From the NCBI RefSeq assembly GCF_000384215.1, contig NZ_KB913032.1, forward strand, positions 2,993,665-3,057,664: a DNA stretch of 64,000 bases, given 5' to 3'. Shown piece by piece: positions 55,377-64,000 of the stretch (positions within the stretch are counted from its first letter, which is position 1; each line of letters begins with the position of its first letter). The position numbers and the translations under genes were made by a program. Under the pieces are notes generated by a model, which was given only the letters and a program-made list of their open reading frames with translations, ran no database searches and was not told the origin of the DNA. The stretch is from Amycolatopsis alba DSM 44262 (lineage in GTDB: Bacteria > Actinomycetota > Actinomycetes > Mycobacteriales > Pseudonocardiaceae).

Positions 55377-56081
55377 GTGGCTAATGTGGACCACGTGACC
55401 TTTCGCGCTGTGTTGTTCGACTTCTCCGGCACGATCTTCCGGCTCGAGCAGGACGAGACCTGGCTCGCCGACCTCACCGGCCACGACGGCGAAAGCCTCG
55501 ACCTCGAAGCCCAGACCGAACTGATGCGCCGGATGACCGCGCCGGTCGGCCAGGTCGTCGATCTCGACGAGGAGCACCTGCACGCCTGGCACAACCGCGA
55601 CCGCGACCCGGTGCTGCACCGCAAGGTGTATCTCGAGGTCCTCAAGCAGTCCGGGGTGCCGCATGCCGATCAGGCCCTCGCGCTCTACACCCGGCTGATC
55701 GATCCCACCCAGTGGACGCCGTACCCGGACACCGAAGCCGTCCTCAAGGGCGTCTCCGGCAAGGGCGTCCAGGTCGGGGTGCTGAGCAACATCGCCTTCG
55801 ACATCCGGCCCGCCTTCAGCCGCCGCGGCTGGGACGCCTACGTCGACGAGTTCACCCTGTCGTTCGAGGTCGGAGCGGTGAAGCCGGAGCCGGAGATCTT
55901 CCGCACGGCGATCGAGCGGCTCGGCGTCGCCCCGGCGGAAACGCTCATGGTCGGCGACAGCGAGGAGGCCGACGGGGCCGCACGCGAGATCGGCTGCGCG
56001 TTCGCGCTGGTAGAGCCGCTGCCGACGACCGAGCGGCCGGACGCTCTGCTCAGCGCCCTGCGCACCCATAACGTGCTGTAA
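55377..56081 (+). CDS. HAD-superfamily hydrolase
   Basis: A 234-residue phosphatase-like protein. The nucleophile motif is [13 protein letters not shown] (DxS/D), which has Ser instead of the second Asp, as in some phosphonatase-like relatives. The [15 protein letters not shown] segment carries motif II Ser, Lys is in [13 protein letters not shown], and the acidic motif is [13 protein letters not shown]. The cap domain is of the helical type. Missing the second Asp (the usual acid/base) makes classical phosphatase activity less certain. GTG 55377 is used; an in-frame GTG at 55395 is possible. Confidence 0.82.
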   Translation: MANVDHVTFRAVLFDFSGTIFRLEQDETWLADLTGHDGESLDLEAQTELMRRMTAPVGQVVDLDEEHLHAWHNRDRDPVLHRKVYLEVLKQSGVPHADQALALYTRLIDPTQWTPYPDTEAVLKGVSGKGVQVGVLSNIAFDIRPAFSRRGWDAYVDEFTLSFEVGAVKPEPEIFRTAIERLGVAPAETLMVGDSEEADGAAREIGCAFALVEPLPTTERPDALLSALRTHNVL

Positions 56082-56127
56082 TACGGTCACTGCGACATCC
56101 CTCACGCCGACCCCGTACCCTTTTAGG

Positions 56128-57519
56128 GTGGCACTACACCTCTATGACACCGCGACCCGGAGCGTGCGGGAATTCCACCCCGCCCGTAGCGGAACGGCGT
56201 CCATGTACGTGTGTGGTGCCACCGTGCAGGGCATCCCGCATATCGGCCACGTCCGCGGCGCGCTGAACTACGACGTCCTGCGCCGCTGGCTCGTCCACAG
56301 TGGACTCGACGTGCTGCTGGTCCGCAACGTCACCGACATCGACGACAAGATCCTCACCAAGGCCGCCGCGGCGGATCGTCCCTGGTGGGAGTGGGCGGCC
56401 ACGCACGAGCGCGCCTTCGAGTCGGCGTACGAGTCGCTGGGCTGCCTGCCGCCTTCGATCGCCCCTCGGGCGACAGGGCACGTCACGCAGATGGTCGAGC
56501 TGATGCAGCGGCTGATCGACGGCGGGCACGCGTACGCCTCGGGCGGCGACGTGTACTTCTCGGTCAAGGCGTTCGACGGTTACGGCGAACTGTCCGGCCA
56601 GAAGCTCGACGAGGTCCAGCAGGGCGAAAGCCTCGGCGAGGGCAAACGCGACCCGCGCGACTTCACGCTGTGGAAGAGCGCGAAGCCGGGCGAGCCGTCG
56701 TGGCCGACGCCTTGGGGCTCCGGTCGTCCCGGCTGGCACCTCGAATGCTCGGCGATGGCGACGACGTACCTCGGCGCGGAGTTCGACATCCACGGCGGCG
56801 GCGTCGACCTGGTGTTCCCGCACCACGAGAACGAACGCGCCCAGTCCAACGCGGCAGGCGATGAGTTCGCGCGGTACTGGCTGCACAACGCCTGGGTGAC
56901 CATGTCCGGCGAGAAGATGTCGAAATCGCTGGGCAACACCGTGTCGATCCCGGAGATGCTCAAGAACTACCGCGCCCCCGAACTGCGGTACTACCTGGTC
57001 CAGCCGCACTACCGGTCGACGATCGAGTACTCCGACGGAGCACTCGGTGAAGCCGCGCAGGGCTACCGGAGGATCGAACAGTTCCTTCGCCGCACCGCGG
57101 GCATCGTCGGCGGCGTCCACATCGGCGAAGTCCCGAACGAGTTCGCCGCCGCGCTCGACGACGATCTGGCCACTCCGCAGGCGTTCGCAGTGCTGCACAA
57201 CACGGTCCGCGACGGTAACGCCGCCCTCGACGCGGCCGACAATTCCAAGGCACTCGAAATCGCCGCCTCCGTGCGCGCGATGACCGACGTGCTCGGCCTC
57301 GACCCGCTCTCCGCGCGCTGGTCCGAGGCGGGCGGCAACGAAACGCCCACCCGGCAGGCGCTGTCCGATCTCGTGGAAGGGCTGCTCACCGAACGGCAGC
57401 AGGCCCGCGCCGAGAAGGACTTCGCCCGTGCGGACGCCGCGCGTGACCGCCTCCAGCAGGCGGGCATCGTGGTGGAAGACACCCCTAACGGTCCACAGTG
57501 GACCGTCAAGGACGTCTGA
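56128..57519 (+). CDS. cysS: Cysteine-tRNA ligase family protein
   Basis: A 463-residue class I aminoacyl-tRNA synthetase specific for cysteine. The zinc Cys is in [10 protein letters not shown], the HIGH motif in [13 protein letters not shown], zinc His residues in [18 protein letters not shown], and the KMSKS loop in [10 protein letters not shown], with an anticodon-binding helical C-terminus. MshC, the mycothiol ligase paralogue, is the main alternative for this fold, but length and the full C-terminal domain favour CysS. Two copies of the GTCCACAGTGGAC palindrome lie inside it (56293 and 57491), the second in the last codons. Confidence 0.93.
   Translation: MALHLYDTATRSVREFHPARSGTASMYVCGATVQGIPHIGHVRGALNYDVLRRWLVHSGLDVLLVRNVTDIDDKILTKAAAADRPWWEWAATHERAFESAYESLGCLPPSIAPRATGHVTQMVELMQRLIDGGHAYASGGDVYFSVKAFDGYGELSGQKLDEVQQGESLGEGKRDPRDFTLWKSAKPGEPSWPTPWGSGRPGWHLECSAMATTYLGAEFDIHGGGVDLVFPHHENERAQSNAAGDEFARYWLHNAWVTMSGEKMSKSLGNTVSIPEMLKNYRAPELRYYLVQPHYRSTIEYSDGALGEAAQGYRRIEQFLRRTAGIVGGVHIGEVPNEFAAALDDDLATPQAFAVLHNTVRDGNAALDAADNSKALEIAASVRAMTDVLGLDPLSARWSEAGGNETPTRQALSDLVEGLLTERQQARAEKDFARADAARDRLQQAGIVVEDTPNGPQWTVKDV
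56293..56305. repeat. GTCCACWGTGGAC palindrome, copy 3
   Basis: GTCCACAGTGGAC, inside cysS near its 5' end, in a different codon phase from copies 1 and 2. Confidence 0.8.
57488..57506. repeat. GTCCACWGTGGAC palindrome, copy 4
   Basis: GTCCACAGTGGAC flanked by ACG and CGT, making a 19-base palindrome, in the last codons of cysS. Confidence 0.8.
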
Positions 57520-57554
57520 CACTTACTCGGTTTCTAGCTCAAGGATTCTCACTC

Positions 57555-58511
57555 ATGGCAGGCAACTCCCGGCGCCAGGGCGCTATTCGCAAGCCCGGCA
57601 CGAAGAAGGGTCAGGTCGTCGGTTCCGGCGGCCAGCGCCGGAAGGGCCTCGAAGGCAAGGGCCCGACCCCCAAGGCCGAGGACCGGCCTGGGCACAAGGC
57701 GTACCGCATGTCCAACGCGCGTGACCGCAAGGAACAGGCCCGGCAGAAGAAGGCCGACAAGCCCGAACTGATCGCCGGCCGCAACCCGGTGGTCGAGGCG
57801 CTGCGCGCCGACGTCCCGGCCACCGCGCTGTATGTCGCGATCAACATCGAGATCGACGACCGCGTCAACGAGGCCGTCCGGCTCGCGGGCGACAAGGGCA
57901 TCTCGATCCTGGAGATCCCGCGCGAGGAGCTCGACCGCAAGACCAACCGGGCCATGCACCAGGGCCTTGGCCTGCAGGTCCCGCCGTTCGTGTACGCCGA
58001 CCCGCGCGACCTGATGGCGGTGGCGAAGGACTCGGGCCAGACCCCGCTGTTCGTCGCGCTCGACGGCGTCACCGACCCCCGCAACCTCGGCGCGGTGATC
58101 CGTTCGGCCGCCGCGTTCGGCGCGCAGGGTGTCCTGCTGCCGGAGCGGCGCAGCGCGGGCATGACCGCGGTCGCGTGGCGGACGTCGGCAGGCACCGCCG
58201 CCAAGCTGCCGATCGCCGTCGCGACCAACCTGACCCGTCAGCTGAAGGCGTGGAAGGACGAGGGCCTGATGGTCGTCGGCCTCGACGCGGACGGCTCGGT
58301 CGACATCGACGAGCTGGACCTCGCGGCGGATCCGCTGGTCATCGTGCTCGGCTCGGAAGGCCGCGGCCTCTCCCGGCTCGTGCGCGAGACCTGCGACGCG
58401 ACCGTGTCGATCCCGATGTCCGCCGGTGTCGAGTCGCTCAACGCGTCGGTCGCGGCCGGGGTGCTGCTGGCCGAGGTGGCGCGCCGCCGCCGCCTCACGG
58501 GACGTGTCTGA
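57555..58511 (+). CDS. rlmB: 23S rRNA 2'-O-methyltransferase RlmB/TrmH-type
   Basis: A 318-residue SPOUT methyltransferase of the TrmH/RlmB family, which methylates the ribose of a 23S rRNA guanosine. A basic N-terminal tail (about 1-75) precedes the substrate-binding domain that starts [20 protein letters not shown]. The catalytic knot has [19 protein letters not shown] (motif 1), [17 protein letters not shown] (motif 2) and [20 protein letters not shown] (motif 3). ATG 57555 is preferred over upstream in-frame codons inside cysS. The cysS-rlmB order is conserved in actinobacteria. Confidence 0.95.
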   Translation: MAGNSRRQGAIRKPGTKKGQVVGSGGQRRKGLEGKGPTPKAEDRPGHKAYRMSNARDRKEQARQKKADKPELIAGRNPVVEALRADVPATALYVAINIEIDDRVNEAVRLAGDKGISILEIPREELDRKTNRAMHQGLGLQVPPFVYADPRDLMAVAKDSGQTPLFVALDGVTDPRNLGAVIRSAAAFGAQGVLLPERRSAGMTAVAWRTSAGTAAKLPIAVATNLTRQLKAWKDEGLMVVGLDADGSVDIDELDLAADPLVIVLGSEGRGLSRLVRETCDATVSIPMSAGVESLNASVAAGVLLAEVARRRRLTGRV

Positions 58512-58540
58512 CCCCGCACTTCGTCGACACGGTGCGGGGT
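58511..58540 (+). terminator. Hairpin at the end of rlmB
   Basis: ACCCCGCAC (58511-58519) pairs with GTGCGGGGT (58532-58540), a 9-bp GC-rich stem right at the rlmB stop codon. There is no T-run. The 230 bp between here and the acyltransferase gene contain no gene I can support. Confidence 0.55.
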
Positions 58541-58772
58541 GCAGTGTCTATTGGTGAACCCGCATCCGCCATCGACGTCGGCAGGGCGCGGCCTGGTCCT
58601 CCACCTCACTGGCGGTGACAAGGGCGCCCTGCCACCGCGATAGCGGGGCCTCCGGCCGTGGCGGGTTCATGCGTGGAGTCACTTTTCCGGGGTCATCTCA
58701 GCTCCGCCACCTGGCGCGCAGGCTAAGGTCACCAGCGGATAACGCGTAACCGCCCTGGGGGACCCCGCACCG

Positions 58773-60206
58773 ATGTCGTTCATTTCGCCGCTGTTCCTGT
58801 GGTACTTCATGCCGGCGGTACTGCTCGCCGTGCTGCTGTGCCCGCGCAGCTGGCGCAACGGCATCGTCGCGGTCGGCAGCCTGATCTTCTACGCCACCGG
58901 CGCCGGGCCGTACACGCTGGTCCTGCTCGGCTGCATGGTGGTCAACTTCCTGGCCGGGCCCGCGCTGGAACCGAACGCGTGGGATCTGCAGAACAAGCGG
59001 CGCAAACGGCTGCTGCTCGGGGTCATCGGCCTCAACGTCGGCATGCTGCTGATCTGGAAGTACGCCGGGTTCGCGACACAGCAGATCGCGGCCGTGACGC
59101 ACTGGTTCGGCGGCGGCTTCCCGGTGGCCGACCTGGTCATCCCGATCGGCATCTCGTTCTACACGTTCCACCACATCTCGTACGTGGTGGACATCTATCG
59201 CGGTGAACGCCGCGCGCTGCGCAACCCGGTGTCGTTCGCCGCGTACATCGCGATGTTCCCGCAGCTGGTGGCCGGGCCGATCGTGCGGTACCGCGAGATC
59301 GCCGACCAGCTGCCGCAGCAGCGGTCGCACCGCCTCGACGACGTCGCCGCCGGTTTCCCGCGGTTCGCGCTCGGGCTGTGCAAGAAGACGATCATCGCGG
59401 ACTCGCTCAGCCCGATGGTGGACGCCTGCTTCAACACGCCACCGGACCAGATGACCTTCGCGATCGCCTGGCTCGGCGCGATCGGCTACACGCTTCAGCT
59501 GTTCTTCGACTTCTCCGGGTACTCCGACATGGCGATCGGGCTCGGGAGGATGCTCGGCTTCCGGCTCCCGGAGAACTTCGCCCGGCCGTACTCGTCGGTG
59601 ACCATCACCGAGTTCTGGCGGCGCTGGCACATGTCGCTGTCGCGCTGGTTCCGCGACTACGTCTACATCCCGCTGGGCGGCAACCGCGCCGGCGCGGGGC
59701 ATACGTACCGGAACCTGTGCATCGTGTTCGTGCTGACCGGGTTCTGGCACGGCGCGCAGTGGACGTTCCTGATCTGGGGCATCTACCACGGCGCGCTGCT
59801 GATCGTGGAACGCGCTTTCGGCTACGACGTCACCCCGAAGACCCAGGCCGCCCGCATCGGCCGCCGCGTGCTGACGCTCGTGCTCGTGGTCTTCGGCTGG
59901 GTGTTCTTCCGCGCCAAGGATCTGCCGCACGCGCTCGGCATGATCGGGCACATGGTGCTGCCGGACTTCACCGGCCTCACCGACGTCGTCGAAAGCGCGG
60001 TGACCAACCAGCGGCTACTCATCCTGCTGTGCGCGCTGGCGATCGTGTTCCTGCCCGCGCATCCGGTGACCGGCCCGCTGCTGGAGTCCTCACGCAGCCG
60101 CCCGGCCACGGCGCTGCGGATCGGCGTGATGACCGTCGGGCTGGTGTACGCGGCCATCCTGATCGCGACCGGCACGTTCAGCCCGTTCCTCTACTACCAG
60201 TTCTGA
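58773..60206 (+). CDS. MBOAT family O-acyltransferase (AlgI-like)
   Basis: A 477-residue membrane-bound O-acyltransferase with about ten membrane helices. Family landmarks are IPIGISFYTFHHISYVVD, PQLVAGPIVRYREI, FFDFSGYSDMAIGLGRMLGF, the asparagine/arginine block ITEFWRRWHMSLSRWFRDY, and TGFWHGAQWTFLIWGIYHG with the catalytic His. AlgI-type members acetylate extracellular polysaccharides, usually with an SGNH/AlgJ partner, which is missing here; instead a 116-residue unknown protein follows 13 bases later. The acceptor is therefore unknown. Confidence 0.92.
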   Translation: MSFISPLFLWYFMPAVLLAVLLCPRSWRNGIVAVGSLIFYATGAGPYTLVLLGCMVVNFLAGPALEPNAWDLQNKRRKRLLLGVIGLNVGMLLIWKYAGFATQQIAAVTHWFGGGFPVADLVIPIGISFYTFHHISYVVDIYRGERRALRNPVSFAAYIAMFPQLVAGPIVRYREIADQLPQQRSHRLDDVAAGFPRFALGLCKKTIIADSLSPMVDACFNTPPDQMTFAIAWLGAIGYTLQLFFDFSGYSDMAIGLGRMLGFRLPENFARPYSSVTITEFWRRWHMSLSRWFRDYVYIPLGGNRAGAGHTYRNLCIVFVLTGFWHGAQWTFLIWGIYHGALLIVERAFGYDVTPKTQAARIGRRVLTLVLVVFGWVFFRAKDLPHALGMIGHMVLPDFTGLTDVVESAVTNQRLLILLCALAIVFLPAHPVTGPLLESSRSRPATALRIGVMTVGLVYAAILIATGTFSPFLYYQF

Positions 60207-60218
60207 GGGAGCCCGCGA

Positions 60219-60569
60219 ATGAGCGACCTGGCCAGTCAGCCCGGTGTGATCCCCTACGTCGACAACCACGACGGTCCGCGACGGCTGCTCACCATCGACA
60301 TCCCGCCCAGCAGCGGCAACGCGGTGCGGTACTACGCGCCTTTCGCGAGCATCGACGGCAGGCAGTACGTGGTGTCGTGGGGTTCGGTCACGTTCGAGAA
60401 CCCCGCCGACCGGAACGTGCACGTCAGCGTGCACCTGCTGACGAACTACGGCTCAGGGGTGACCTCGACGCCGTTCGCGTCGATCGTCCTGGCCCCGCAT
60501 CCCGGTCCGGTCCGGCTGTTCGCGAACTTCAACAACAACGCCGAAGGCGCGCTGCTGCCGGTCGGCTAG
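60219..60569 (+). CDS. Hypothetical protein, 116 aa, co-transcribed with MBOAT
   Basis: A 116-residue protein of unknown family, 13 bases after the MBOAT gene with GAGGGAG before the ATG. Predicted mostly beta: YYAPFASIDGRQYVVSWGSV, then NVHVSVHLLTNYGSGV and SIVLAPHPGPVRLFANFNNN. There is no signal peptide or membrane helix. It probably belongs to the acyltransferase function, but I cannot say how. A strong terminator follows. Confidence 0.6.
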   Translation: MSDLASQPGVIPYVDNHDGPRRLLTIDIPPSSGNAVRYYAPFASIDGRQYVVSWGSVTFENPADRNVHVSVHLLTNYGSGVTSTPFASIVLAPHPGPVRLFANFNNNAEGALLPVG

Positions 60570-60577
60570 ATCGCGGT

Positions 60578-60610
60578 AGTGCCCTGGCGCCAGGAGGGCG
60601 CCAGGGCACT
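60578..60610. terminator. Hairpin between convergent genes
   Basis: AGTGCCCTGGCGCC (60578-60591) pairs with GGCGCCAGGGCACT (60597-60610) over 14 bp, with loop AGGAG. It lies between the stop codons of the small hypothetical gene and the convergent alpha/beta hydrolase and can serve both. Confidence 0.85.
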
Positions 60611-60613
60611 GGC

Positions 60614-61477
60614 TCAGCCGAGAGTGGTCAGCAGGTCGGCGAAGACCCTTGGCCTGCTGAAGTAGCCGACGTGCGACGAGGCCAGGTTGTGCACCTCGAA
60701 CGGGTTGTGCGGAGTCAGCTCGTCGGCCTTGCGGATCATGTAGTCCTGGACCGCCGGGGTGATGCTGCGATCCGAGGCGAGGCGGACGTAGGTGTGCGGG
60801 ACGCGCCCCCATCCGTCAGCCCGAACCAACGCCCCCGGTTCGAGCACCGTGTAGTTCTCGTCCGGATCCAGGGAGTCCAGCAGCAGCCGGAACTGGTGGT
60901 CGGTGGAGTCGGCCATGATGGCGGTCTTCAACTCGGCGAACAACTCCAGGTCGCCGTAGGCACTACGCCAATTCAGCCGGGCCACACCGGGTTCGGCCAC
61001 GTCCGGCACGGTGATCCGCGCCGCCAGCGCGTCCAGCAGATTGTCGTCGACCACGTCCCACGGTTCGGTGAGCATGGCCGGGTCACTGAGACAGAGCGCG
61101 GAGAGGTAGACGACACGGTCGAGCAGTTCTGGCGCGGCATTGGCGACGGCGCTGACCGTCAGCCCTCCGAGACTGTTGCCCACCAGGACGAGCGGTCCCT
61201 CGCCGGCAAGCCGTCGCAGGGTGTCCACCACGTGCTTCACGTTGTCCTGCAACGAAACTCCGCGCAGCGGAGAAGGGGCGGCCGCCAGTGCCACGAGATC
61301 CTGGGGCTGCCGGTAGTAGGCGGCCGGGCTGTCCGCACGGTCACCGTGACCGGGCAGGTCCACGGCGTGCGAGCGGTACCCGAGCAAAGCCAGTTCGTTC
61401 TGCAAGGGGCCCCAGGCCCGTGCGTTACTGGAACCGCCGTGAACGAAGACGAAAACGGGGCGCGAATGTGCGCGCAT
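60614..61477 (-). CDS. Alpha/beta hydrolase
   Basis: A 287-residue alpha/beta-hydrolase-fold protein. The oxyanion loop HGGSSNARAWG is near the start, then VDLPGHGDRADSP, the nucleophile elbow VLVGNSLGGLTVSAVA (Ser of GNSLG), the acid region around LLDSLDPDE and a late His in ASSHVGYFSRP. The active site appears complete. The substrate is unknown; such genes in actinobacteria act on esters or quinone-related compounds. It is downstream of a second hydrolase gene on the same strand, 134 bp apart. Confidence 0.82.
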   Translation of the reverse strand: MRAHSRPVFVFVHGGSSNARAWGPLQNELALLGYRSHAVDLPGHGDRADSPAAYYRQPQDLVALAAAPSPLRGVSLQDNVKHVVDTLRRLAGEGPLVLVGNSLGGLTVSAVANAAPELLDRVVYLSALCLSDPAMLTEPWDVVDDNLLDALAARITVPDVAEPGVARLNWRSAYGDLELFAELKTAIMADSTDHQFRLLLDSLDPDENYTVLEPGALVRADGWGRVPHTYVRLASDRSITPAVQDYMIRKADELTPHNPFEVHNLASSHVGYFSRPRVFADLLTTLG

Positions 61478-61611
61478 GAAAGATCCTTGTCATCCCTTGA
61501 CGAATGGTGGACGTGGACCTTGGCGTCGGCGAGGGCCTGCACCAGGGTCAGCGCGCCGACCGGATGCGAATGGCGTGCCGGTTGTGGATGACGGAACACA
61601 TGATCATCACC

Positions 61612-62346
61612 TTAACCAGGGCCGCGGCCGAACGCTCCCGATTTACCGGGCACCCGGACGGCGATCGACAGGCTGCGGGCCGCGTCGAGCACCAGCTGAG
61701 CGAATTCCTTGCCGCGCGCCATCGGCAGGTAATGCCCCGCCTTGGGGACGTTGATCAGCCTGCCGTCGGCGCAGGCGTCGAGAAAGCGGTGTTCGTGGCG
61801 GCGGAAGTGGTCGCGTGAGCCGTTGATCAGCCAGGTCGGGCCAGGGTAGGTGCCGAGTTCCGCGAGTACGTCGAAGGCGTCGATTGCTTTGGCGACGTCC
61901 GGGATCACCTCGGTCGCGATGCCGCCGCCGATCACGGCCTCGGCGAGCTTCGGCGGCAGCGCGGTCCGGAACTGCCGACGGCTGAGCCCTTCTCCGCGGT
62001 CCGGGAGTCGAATGAGAAGACGGTGCGCGAGGCGGAAGGGCGTCTCCAGCGTCCTGCCGGGCAGGAAGGTCGAGCCGGCGACGACGAGCCCGGCCACCTT
62101 TTCCGGATGCCGCGCGGCCGCGGCGATCGCGACGTAGCCGCCAAGCGAGTGCCCGACGACCAGGGCGGGCTCGTCGACGGCCCCGGCAACGGCGTCCACC
62201 GCGCCATCCAGGGTGAAGCGTTCGCCCCGGCGGCTGCCGTGGCCGGGGAGATCGACCGCTTTCGCGGGATGGCCCAGTACTTCGAGTTGCTCGGACCAGG
62301 CGGCACGGCTGAGCCGGATGCCGTGAACGAAGACGACGGGGACCAC
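61612..62346 (-). CDS. Alpha/beta hydrolase, controlled by the adjacent TetR
   Basis: A 244-residue alpha/beta hydrolase: VPVVFVHGIRLSRAAW (oxyanion), VDLPGHGSRRGERF, ALVVGHSLGGYVAIAAAARH (Ser in GHSLG) and a late His in VPKAGHYLPMARG complete the triad. GTG 62346 is well supported by AGGAGG five bases upstream; the in-frame ORF upstream runs through the operators and is not coding. It is divergent from a TetR gene, with two operator copies in between, so it is almost certainly its regulated target. The inducer is probably its substrate. Confidence 0.88.
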   Translation of the reverse strand: MVPVVFVHGIRLSRAAWSEQLEVLGHPAKAVDLPGHGSRRGERFTLDGAVDAVAGAVDEPALVVGHSLGGYVAIAAAARHPEKVAGLVVAGSTFLPGRTLETPFRLAHRLLIRLPDRGEGLSRRQFRTALPPKLAEAVIGGGIATEVIPDVAKAIDAFDVLAELGTYPGPTWLINGSRDHFRRHEHRFLDACADGRLINVPKAGHYLPMARGKEFAQLVLDAARSLSIAVRVPGKSGAFGRGPG

Positions 62347-62360
62347 GGAGACCTCCTGAA

Positions 62361-62420
62361 TGCAACGCACCGTTGCGTTGCAAAGTACCCGCGACTTCGA
62401 CGCAACGCAACGGTGCGTTG
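62361..62420. promoter_or_regulatory. Two TetR operators in inverted orientation
   Basis: Operator 1 (62361-62382): TGCAACGCA-CCGT-TGCGTTGCA with perfect 9-base arms. Operator 2 (62403-62420): CAACGCA-ACGG-TGCGTTG, which is the same 18-mer CAACGCACCGTTGCGTTG read on the opposite strand. They lie between the hydrolase start codon (62346) and the TetR start codon (62433), close enough to overlap both promoters. Repression of both directions is inferred. Confidence 0.85.
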
Positions 62421-62432
62421 TATTCTCCGGTC

Positions 62433-62993
62433 GTGAGCACGCAGAACGGTCCACGCAAGGCGGAGGCGATCTTCGCGGCCACCCTCGAACTACTGGCCGA
62501 GCACGGCTACGACAGGCTCGCCATCGAGGCCGTCGCAGCCCGGTCCGGTGTCAACAAGACGACGCTGTACCGGTGGTGGCCGTCGAAGGACGCGCTCCTG
62601 GCGGCGGCGCTGCGCGATTCGGGGCTGTTCGCCCTCGACGTACCGGACACCGGCAGCCTGCGCGGCGACCTCCTCGCCGTCGCGGCACACATCCTCCGGC
62701 TGCTGACCTCGGAGCGCACCTCACCCGCTGTCATCGCGACGCTCGCCGCGGGGCCTCACCGCCCGGAACTGGGCGAGGTCGCGCGGAGTTTCTTCGCCGA
62801 CCGCATGGCACGCGAGCAGCCGATCTTCGAACGCGCGGCCGCGAGGGGCGAACTTCGCGACGGCGTCGACCCGGTCGTGCTGATGGATCTGCTCGCGGGG
62901 GCGATCTGGTTCCGGATACTGCTGCGCGGAGGCGAGGCCGATCCGAAATTCCTCGAAGAAGCCGTCGACACCGTACTGGGCGGTGCCGCGTGA
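62433..62993 (+). CDS. TetR family transcriptional regulator
   Basis: A 186-residue TetR repressor. The N-terminal HTH has AEAIFAATLELLAEHGYDRL and VAARSGVNKTTLYRWWPSKD (recognition helix with TTLYRWW). The ligand-binding domain is helical and matches the TetR C-terminal type with LRGDLLAVAAHILRLL. GTG 62433 was chosen because the second operator ends 12 bases upstream; the ORF is open further back. It shares the operators with the divergent hydrolase and its stop overlaps the next gene's GTG. Confidence 0.9.
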   Translation: MSTQNGPRKAEAIFAATLELLAEHGYDRLAIEAVAARSGVNKTTLYRWWPSKDALLAAALRDSGLFALDVPDTGSLRGDLLAVAAHILRLLTSERTSPAVIATLAAGPHRPELGEVARSFFADRMAREQPIFERAAARGELRDGVDPVVLMDLLAGAIWFRILLRGGEADPKFLEEAVDTVLGGAA

Positions 62994-63577
62994 AAGTCCC
63001 GTTGAAGATCGAATCCGAACGGCTCGAAGATTATCTCGCCGCCGACGCGGTCATCGATCACGATCATCCGCTGATCCGCGAAACGGCTGACGGACTGTCA
63101 CCGACCGGCGGCACCGAAGTCGACGTGATTCGTTCGATGTTTCACTTCGTGCGCGACGAGATCGCCCATACGGTGGACGCCGCCGATTCACGGGTCACCC
63201 TTATGGCCTCCGAGGTTCTGCGCGAGCGGGTCGGTCTCTGCTACGCGAAGGCTCATCTGCTGGCCGCTTTGCTGCGCAGCCAAGGCATCCCGGCCGGGTT
63301 CTGCTATCAGCGGATCGGCGTTCTGCACGGGCTCAACGGCGTGTATCTCGCCGGTCCGGACCGGTGGATCCGACTCGACCCGAGGGGCAACAAAAACGGT
63401 GCGGACGCTCATTTTTGCCTGGAAGGTGAGCGGCTCGCGTGGACTCTGGACCCCGCCAAGGGCGAGATCGACTTCCCCACGGTGTACACCACTCCTTCAT
63501 CGGCCGTTGTCGAAACGCTGTCGTCGGCGAAGCCCGGTCCCGCGTGGTACGAAGGAATCCTTCCGCACTCTCCGTAA
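62990..63577 (+). CDS. Transglutaminase-like protein
   Basis: A 195-residue protein with a transglutaminase/protease-like fold. The likely catalytic Cys is in RVGLCYAKAHLLAALL (Cys84), the His in VLHGLNGVYL (His113) and the Asp in RWIRLDPRGN (Asp130), in the usual order. Such proteins cut or cross-link amide bonds; many bacterial ones are proteases. The start GTG 62990 overlaps the TetR stop codon, so it belongs to the regulator's transcript and is likely controlled by the same inducer. Substrate unknown. Confidence 0.85.
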   Translation: MKVPLKIESERLEDYLAADAVIDHDHPLIRETADGLSPTGGTEVDVIRSMFHFVRDEIAHTVDAADSRVTLMASEVLRERVGLCYAKAHLLAALLRSQGIPAGFCYQRIGVLHGLNGVYLAGPDRWIRLDPRGNKNGADAHFCLEGERLAWTLDPAKGEIDFPTVYTTPSSAVVETLSSAKPGPAWYEGILPHSP

Positions 63578-63768
63578 GCGGTTTTCCCGCGTTCCGGGGA
63601 AACCTCGGCAGCGAATAAGGTATAGCCGTGCGTCACGTTCGCTGTTGGTACCTTTCCCCCGAATTTCTTATTTCGACATTGTCACGATGCGCGTAGAGTA
63701 ACTCCCCGCACTCGAACAGATACGCAATGCGTTCGTCCGTTCGGGTGCGGATCAAGGAGGTGACCCCC

Positions 63769-64000
63769 GTGCCCGCGGAAGCCGACCGGCTCCGCCGTAG
63801 CCCATTGCAAGAGATCTTCTGGACCAGGACAAGCCTGCTGCTGACCGTACTGGTCGTCGTCGCGGGCCTCAGCCTGTGGATCTCCAGCATGATGGATCCC
63901 GGTGCCGGCAAGACATTGCTCACGTCCCTGGGCACCGGCACCCTGATCTCCGCCGTGGTCGGCTTCGGCCAGACCCTGCTCACAGCCACCGCGTCGCAGC
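63769..64000 (+). CDS. Membrane protein, 5' part (cut by window end)
   Basis: The start of a membrane protein whose 3' end lies beyond the window. GTG 63769 is preceded by AAGGAGGTGA, an almost ideal ribosome-binding site. The visible 77 residues begin with a polar segment (PAEADRLRRSPLQEIFWTR), then two likely membrane helices (SLLLTVLVVVAGLSLWIS, then LISAVVGFGQTLL). Family not recognised. Confidence 0.6.
   Translation, partial: MPAEADRLRRSPLQEIFWTRTSLLLTVLVVVAGLSLWISSMMDPGAGKTLLTSLGTGTLISAVVGFGQTLLTATASQ

Overview
The window is high-GC, densely coding actinobacterial chromosome. Several things suggest a filamentous member of the Pseudonocardiaceae, most likely Amycolatopsis or a close relative. 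These are the carD-ispD-ispF-cysS-rlmB core block, a geosmin-type terpene synthase, many GTG starts, several ECF sigma factors, ANTAR regulators, secreted glycoside hydrolases, and long intergenic hairpins built on GAAGGGGCCCTTC or GTGAAGGCCTCC. The genus is an inference from content and style, not from a marker gene.

Layout. 1-8.4 kb: the end of an ABC exporter, two overlapping 2-keto-4-pentenoate hydratase-family genes, a CoA-binding protein, an IclR regulator with a lactate-permease gene, a GNAT enzyme, an SNase-like protein and a small sigma-like protein. 8.4-19.9 kb: an ECF sigma factor with a C-terminal extension plus YCII partner, Rsm22-type methyltransferase, LysR, a decayed GAF/ANTAR gene beside an intact one, another sigma factor, a GH64 glucanase, the geosmin-type two-domain terpene synthase, a DUF3800 protein, and an ArsR-SRPBCC fusion with its own palindromic operator.

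19.9-33.6 kb is the most unusual part. It is a single minus-strand operon of eight tightly spaced genes. In transcription order they encode a secreted/TM von Willebrand A protein, a DUF4407 membrane protein, another membrane protein, a 1043-residue tubulin/FtsZ-like GTPase, a multi-pass membrane protein, a tail-anchored pseudokinase, a zinc-finger P-loop GTPase and a tail-anchored protein. I infer a membrane-associated cytoskeletal/GTPase machine, possibly a stress, conflict or envelope-remodelling system.

33.6-38.8 kb is a small accessory block ending at tRNA-Thr(TGT). It has an HTH regulator with a duplicated-repeat partner and, divergent from them, a 41-residue peptide gene followed by a lasso-cyclase-like asparagine synthetase homologue and an overlapping methyltransferase. 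This looks like an unassigned RiPP locus.

38.8-64 kb is mostly housekeeping and metabolism: PhoD phosphatase, ThrE-type exporter, trehalose synthesis (OtsA, and OtsB fused to GH15), GH6 cellulase, C39 protease, sigma factor with CU044_5270-type partner, RadA, a lipoprotein, CarD, an IspD whose nucleotide-binding motif has degenerated, IspF, two F420/FMN oxidoreductases, a HAD hydrolase, CysS, RlmB and an MBOAT acyltransferase. It ends with two alpha/beta hydrolases divergent from a TetR gene with paired operators, a transglutaminase-like protein, and the start of a membrane protein cut by the window edge.

A 13-bp palindrome, GTCCACWGTGGAC, recurs four times, mostly inside genes and in different reading frames. 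It appears to be a DNA-level signal.
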